Shown here: piece by piece, positions 59,658 through 64,000 of the stretch
Position numbering within the stretch: the stretch's first letter is position 1
Layout of the letters: each line of letters opens with the position of its first letter
DNA from: Pantoea agglomerans
GTDB lineage: Bacteria > Pseudomonadota > Gammaproteobacteria > Enterobacterales > Enterobacteriaceae
NCBI RefSeq assembly: GCF_021397715.1
Contig: NZ_CP090207.1
Coordinates: 124,001 to 188,000 of the forward strand
Direction of reading: 5' to 3'
DNA: 64,000 nt
Translations under genes and position numbers: made by a program
The notes under the pieces: generated by a model
Told to the model about the DNA's origin: nothing
Database searches by the model: none
The model's input: the letters and a program-made list of their open reading frames with translations, nothing else

Positions 59658-59725
59658 CTCAGGAAAAAATCGCGCCAGGTGGCGGCTTTTTGCCCGATCA
59701 TTCGGGATCTTTATCTGTTCGGGAC

Positions 59726-59754
59726 TTGAGCACTTGGGCTGAGCGGCGTATACT
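59726..59754 (+). promoter_or_regulatory. Sigma-70 promoter of rpmBG
   Basis: TTGAGC (59726-59731), a 17-bp gap and TATACT (59749-59754) lie 143 bp before rpmB; a good match to consensus. The leader up to rpmB contains an imperfect inverted repeat (GCGGGTTCCATGGAACTCGC) that may form a hairpin. Confidence 0.75.
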
Positions 59755-59876
59755 ACGCCACCTTTGAGAATCTCGGGTTTGGCGGTTAGGCCAGCTTAGC
59801 GGGTTCCATGGAACTCGCCTGGCGGGCTGCAAGCCTGACGAGGCGGCCAAAACCTAATTTTTAAAGCTCGAGCTGA

Positions 59877-60134
<258 letters not shown>

Positions 60135-60151
60135 TCGTACTAAGGAACTGA

Positions 60152-60322
<171 letters not shown>

Positions 60323-60340
60323 TTTTAGTGTTCTGCTAAA

Positions 60341-60364
60341 AACCCGGCTCCGGCCGGGTTTTTT
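60341..60364 (+). terminator. Terminator of rpmBG
   Basis: 8-bp stem AACCCGGC / GCCGGGTT with a 4-nt loop and four further Ts. Confidence 0.9.
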
Positions 60365-60391
60365 GTTTGTGCAATACGCTGAGGAGAGGTT

Positions 60392-61201
60392 ATGCCCGAG
60401 TTACCAGAGGTTGAAACCAGCCGTCGCGGCATCGAGCCGCATTTGGTCGGTGAAACCATTCTTCACGCCGTGGTGCGTAATCCACGTCTGCGCTGGCCGG
60501 TATCGCAGGAGATCCTGTCGCTGAGCGATCAGCCGGTGCTCAGCGTGCAGCGCCGGGCAAAATACCTGCTGCTGGAGTTGCCACATGGCTGGATCATCAT
60601 CCATCTCGGCATGTCCGGGAGTTTACGCGTGCTGCCCGAAGAGCTGCCTGCCGCCACGCATGATCATGTTGATCTGGTGATGAGTAATGGCAAGGTGTTG
60701 CGCTATACCGATCCGCGCCGCTTCGGTGCCTGGCTGTGGAGCAGCGATCTGGCCGGCAGCAACGTACTGGCACATCTTGGGCCGGAGCCGCTCAGTGACC
60801 AGTTTGATGGAACCTGGCTGTTCGAAAAGTCGCGTGGCAAACGCACGCTGATCAAGCAATGGCTGATGGATAACAAAGTGGTGGTCGGCGTCGGCAATAT
60901 TTACGCCAGCGAGTCACTGTTTACCGCCGGGATCCTGCCCGATCGACCGGCCGGAAGTCTGTCGCAGTCAGAGGCTGAGCTGCTGGCAAATACCATCAAA
61001 GCGGTGTTGTTGCGTTCTATCGAACAGGGCGGAACCACCTTACGTGACTTCTTACAAAGCGACGGTAAACCCGGCTATTTTGCGCAGCAGTTGCAGGTGT
61101 ATGGACGGGCCGGGGAGCCGTGCCGGGCATGTGGCACGCCGATAGTCAGCGGCAGACACGGGCAACGCAGCACTTACTGGTGCCCGAACTGTCAGCACTA
61201 A
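60392..61201 (+). CDS. mutM: Formamidopyrimidine-DNA glycosylase (Fpg)
   Basis: Removes 8-oxoguanine and formamidopyrimidine from DNA and cuts both sides of the abasic site. 269 residues: N-terminal catalytic Pro2-Glu3 ([13 protein letters not shown]), the helix-two-turn-helix [13 protein letters not shown], and the C-terminal zinc finger with Cys pairs CRAC and CPNC. GAGGAGAGG precedes the ATG. Six bp from the convergent coaD. Confidence 0.98.
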   Translation: MPELPEVETSRRGIEPHLVGETILHAVVRNPRLRWPVSQEILSLSDQPVLSVQRRAKYLLLELPHGWIIIHLGMSGSLRVLPEELPAATHDHVDLVMSNGKVLRYTDPRRFGAWLWSSDLAGSNVLAHLGPEPLSDQFDGTWLFEKSRGKRTLIKQWLMDNKVVVGVGNIYASESLFTAGILPDRPAGSLSQSEAELLANTIKAVLLRSIEQGGTTLRDFLQSDGKPGYFAQQLQVYGRAGEPCRACGTPIVSGRHGQRSTYWCPNCQH

Positions 61202-61207
61202 TCAGCT

Positions 61208-62459
<1,252 letters not shown>

Positions 62460-62460
<1 letters not shown>

Positions 62461-63734
62461 CAGTGGGACCGTGGCGGCAGATGAGGTTCGAGTAACTGTA
62501 GCAGCCGTTGCAGTGCGCCCTGGTTCTGGTGCAGCACGTCCACCGCGTGACGCCCGTAGTAGCGGCGATAGTCATCATCCTGCAGCAGGTTGGTGACCTC
62601 TTTTTCCAGCGAAATCACGTCGGTGACGGTAATCAGCCCCTGGCCTTCCTGCAGTTTGCTGCAGATATCTTTGAAGTTCCAGGTGTGCGGTCCCATCAGC
62701 ACCGGAATCGCGTGGGCGGCCGGCTCCAGAGGATTATGGCCGCCTCGTTCAACCAGGCTACCGCCGACAAATGCCAGGTCGGCAATGCCATACAGCAGCA
62801 TCAGTTCGCCCATTGAGTCGCCAATCACCACCTGGGTTGAGCCTGACGGAATTTCGCCGCTGCTGCGCAGGATAAAGCTGAAGTTGCGCTGCTGTGTCAG
62901 TTCACGGGCATCATTGAAGCGCTCGGGATGACGGGGAACCAGAATCAGTAGCAGGTCCGGGAACGACTGCAGCAACCGGCGGTGCGCATCCAGCACGATC
63001 GCCTCTTCGCCTTCATGGGTGCTGGTGGCAATCCATACCGGGCGGCGCGGCGCCCATTGACGGCGCAGGGTGACGGCTCTGGCCGCCAGTTCTGGCGTCA
63101 CCGAGATATCAAATTTCAGGCTGCCGGTAATCGCCAGATGGGAGCGCTTGAGGCCCAGTTCGAGGAACCGGTCACCATCTTCGCTATTCTGCGCCGCAAT
63201 CAGCGTGATGCTTTGCAACAGCCTGCGCATGAATTTGCCCAGCTTACGGTAGCCTTTGGCGGAACGGGCCGAAAGACGGGCATTGGCGATCACCAGCGGA
63301 ATGTTGCGCTGGTGCAGAATGCGGATGATATTGGGCCACAGCTCGGTTTCCATGATGATCACCAGTCGTGGGTTGACCGTATCAAGGAAACGATTAATCG
63401 AGCCCGGCAGATCATAGGGCAGGTAAACATGATGCACATCTTTGCCAAATGCCGACTGCGCCCGTTCTGAACCGGTTGGCGTCATGGTCGTCACGGTGAT
63501 GGGCAGAGTCGGATAACGATGACGCAACGCACGCACTAACGGGATCGCCGCCAGCGTTTCGCCGACCGAGACCGAGTGCAACACAATGCCGTCTGGCTTT
63601 ACTTTGCCGACACAATAGCCGTAACGCTCCGCCCAGCGTTTGCGGTAGGCGGGCGCTTTGCGACCGCGCAGCCACAGGCGCAGCCAAATCAGTGGCTGAA
63701 TAAGATAGAGCAGTGCGGTGTAAATGGTCGTCAT
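62460..63734 (-). CDS. waaA: Kdo transferase WaaA (KdtA)
   Basis: Inner-membrane GT30 enzyme adding two Kdo residues to lipid IVA. 424 residues: N-terminal anchor ([20 protein letters not shown]), [20 protein letters not shown] with the catalytic Glu, METELWPNI, and the C-terminal [17 protein letters not shown]. Essential in most enterobacteria. Confidence 0.98.
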
Positions 63735-63826
63735 AGTTACCGTTACGACACGTTCGCGTCTAAAAACAGATTAAAATCAGATGGCGGCATGTTATCAGAA
63801 ACCCTTCATCCACTCATCCCACATTG

Positions 63827-64000
63827 TCAGTTGCTTCGCAGTACGTGCTGATAGAGCGACGTCAGCGACTCTGCCAGTCGCTGCGGCCCGTAAGGTTCAA
63901 TTCTGCGCCGCGCGGCTTCACCCATGCGTGAGTCGTCAGAAAGCGCCGGTATTGACTGAATCGCCTGACGCAGTCCATTGATATCCAGCGCATCACAGAC
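63827..64000 (-). CDS. Glycosyltransferase, C-terminal end only
   Basis: 57 C-terminal residues of a protein whose start lies beyond the window. SRMGEAARRRIEPYGPQRLA followed by LYQHVL is the usual end of GT4-type (GT-B) glycosyltransferases. Located 92 bp upstream of waaA on the same strand, so most likely another LPS-core glycosyltransferase. Which one cannot be told from this part. Confidence 0.75.
   Translation of the reverse strand, partial: VCDALDINGLRQAIQSIPALSDDSRMGEAARRRIEPYGPQRLAESLTSLYQHVLRSN

Overview
The window is chromosomal DNA of an enterobacterium. The housekeeping proteins are very close to their E. coli counterparts in length and motif content. The gene order (an LPS-core locus with waaE next to waaA, a WzxC-like fragment, a tail of P4-type satellite genes) points to the Pantoea/Erwinia group (Erwiniaceae). 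That genus-level call is inference from recalled gene order and protein similarity, not from a search.

Layout: (1) 1-15.2 kb: polA (5' end outside), Spot 42 RNA, engB, a CsrC-type sRNA, yihI, a small membrane ORF, hemN, then the nitrogen-control operon glnA-glnL-glnG with its sigma-54 promoter and NtrC enhancers, typA, and the yihX-yihY-dtd-fabY run. (2) 15.2-26.8 kb: yicH, xanP, recG-trmH-spoT-rpoZ-gmk (one strand, tightly packed), ligB and yicG. In E. coli blocks 1 and 2 are not adjacent, so a genome rearrangement junction lies at about 15.16 kb. (3) 26.8-32.0 kb: accessory chromosomal genes: a half-length WzxC-like flippase gene with its own terminator, an unknown 88-aa protein, an SRPBCC protein, a D-threonine-aldolase/D-serine-dehydratase-type PLP enzyme and lpxP. 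(4) 32.07-52.2 kb: a 20-kb integrated satellite-like element in the 3' end of yicC. (5) 52.2-64 kb: yicC, a DUF3574 lipoprotein, nupC, rph-pyrE with the pyrE attenuator, slmA, dut, coaBC, radC, rpmB-rpmG, mutM, coaD-waaE-waaA and the 3' end of a glycosyltransferase gene.

The element is the interesting part. Its right end holds a P4-family integrase and an unknown 262-aa protein. An 11-gene operon of overlapping genes then runs leftward: AlpA regulator, AntA/AntB antirepressor, DUF4222, an Icd-like cell-division inhibitor frame with strong RNA hairpins inside it, five unknowns, and a P4-alpha-type primase/helicase. Beyond the primase come a PerC-family regulator, an orphan lipoprotein and a short structural module: two small proteins, a 1051-aa tail tape measure protein, DUF5681 and three tandem small paralogue-like proteins. 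No capsid, portal, large terminase, tail tube or lysis gene is visible, so the element cannot make particles alone. The left end carries a DprA-like plus phosphoribosyltransferase gene pair, matching an antiphage system type known from P4-like satellites.

Two repeat loci about 10 kb apart, one next to the primase and one at the left end, each contain six copies of a 9-bp iteron (TGAACCAAC). Each has a tandem triplet, an AT-rich spacer and a spaced triplet, and the two loci are in opposite orientation. This resembles the two-site ori/crr replication origin of phage P4 but with a different iteron. The left locus also has four GGTTACC repeats next to a gene for a putative ribbon-helix-helix protein.
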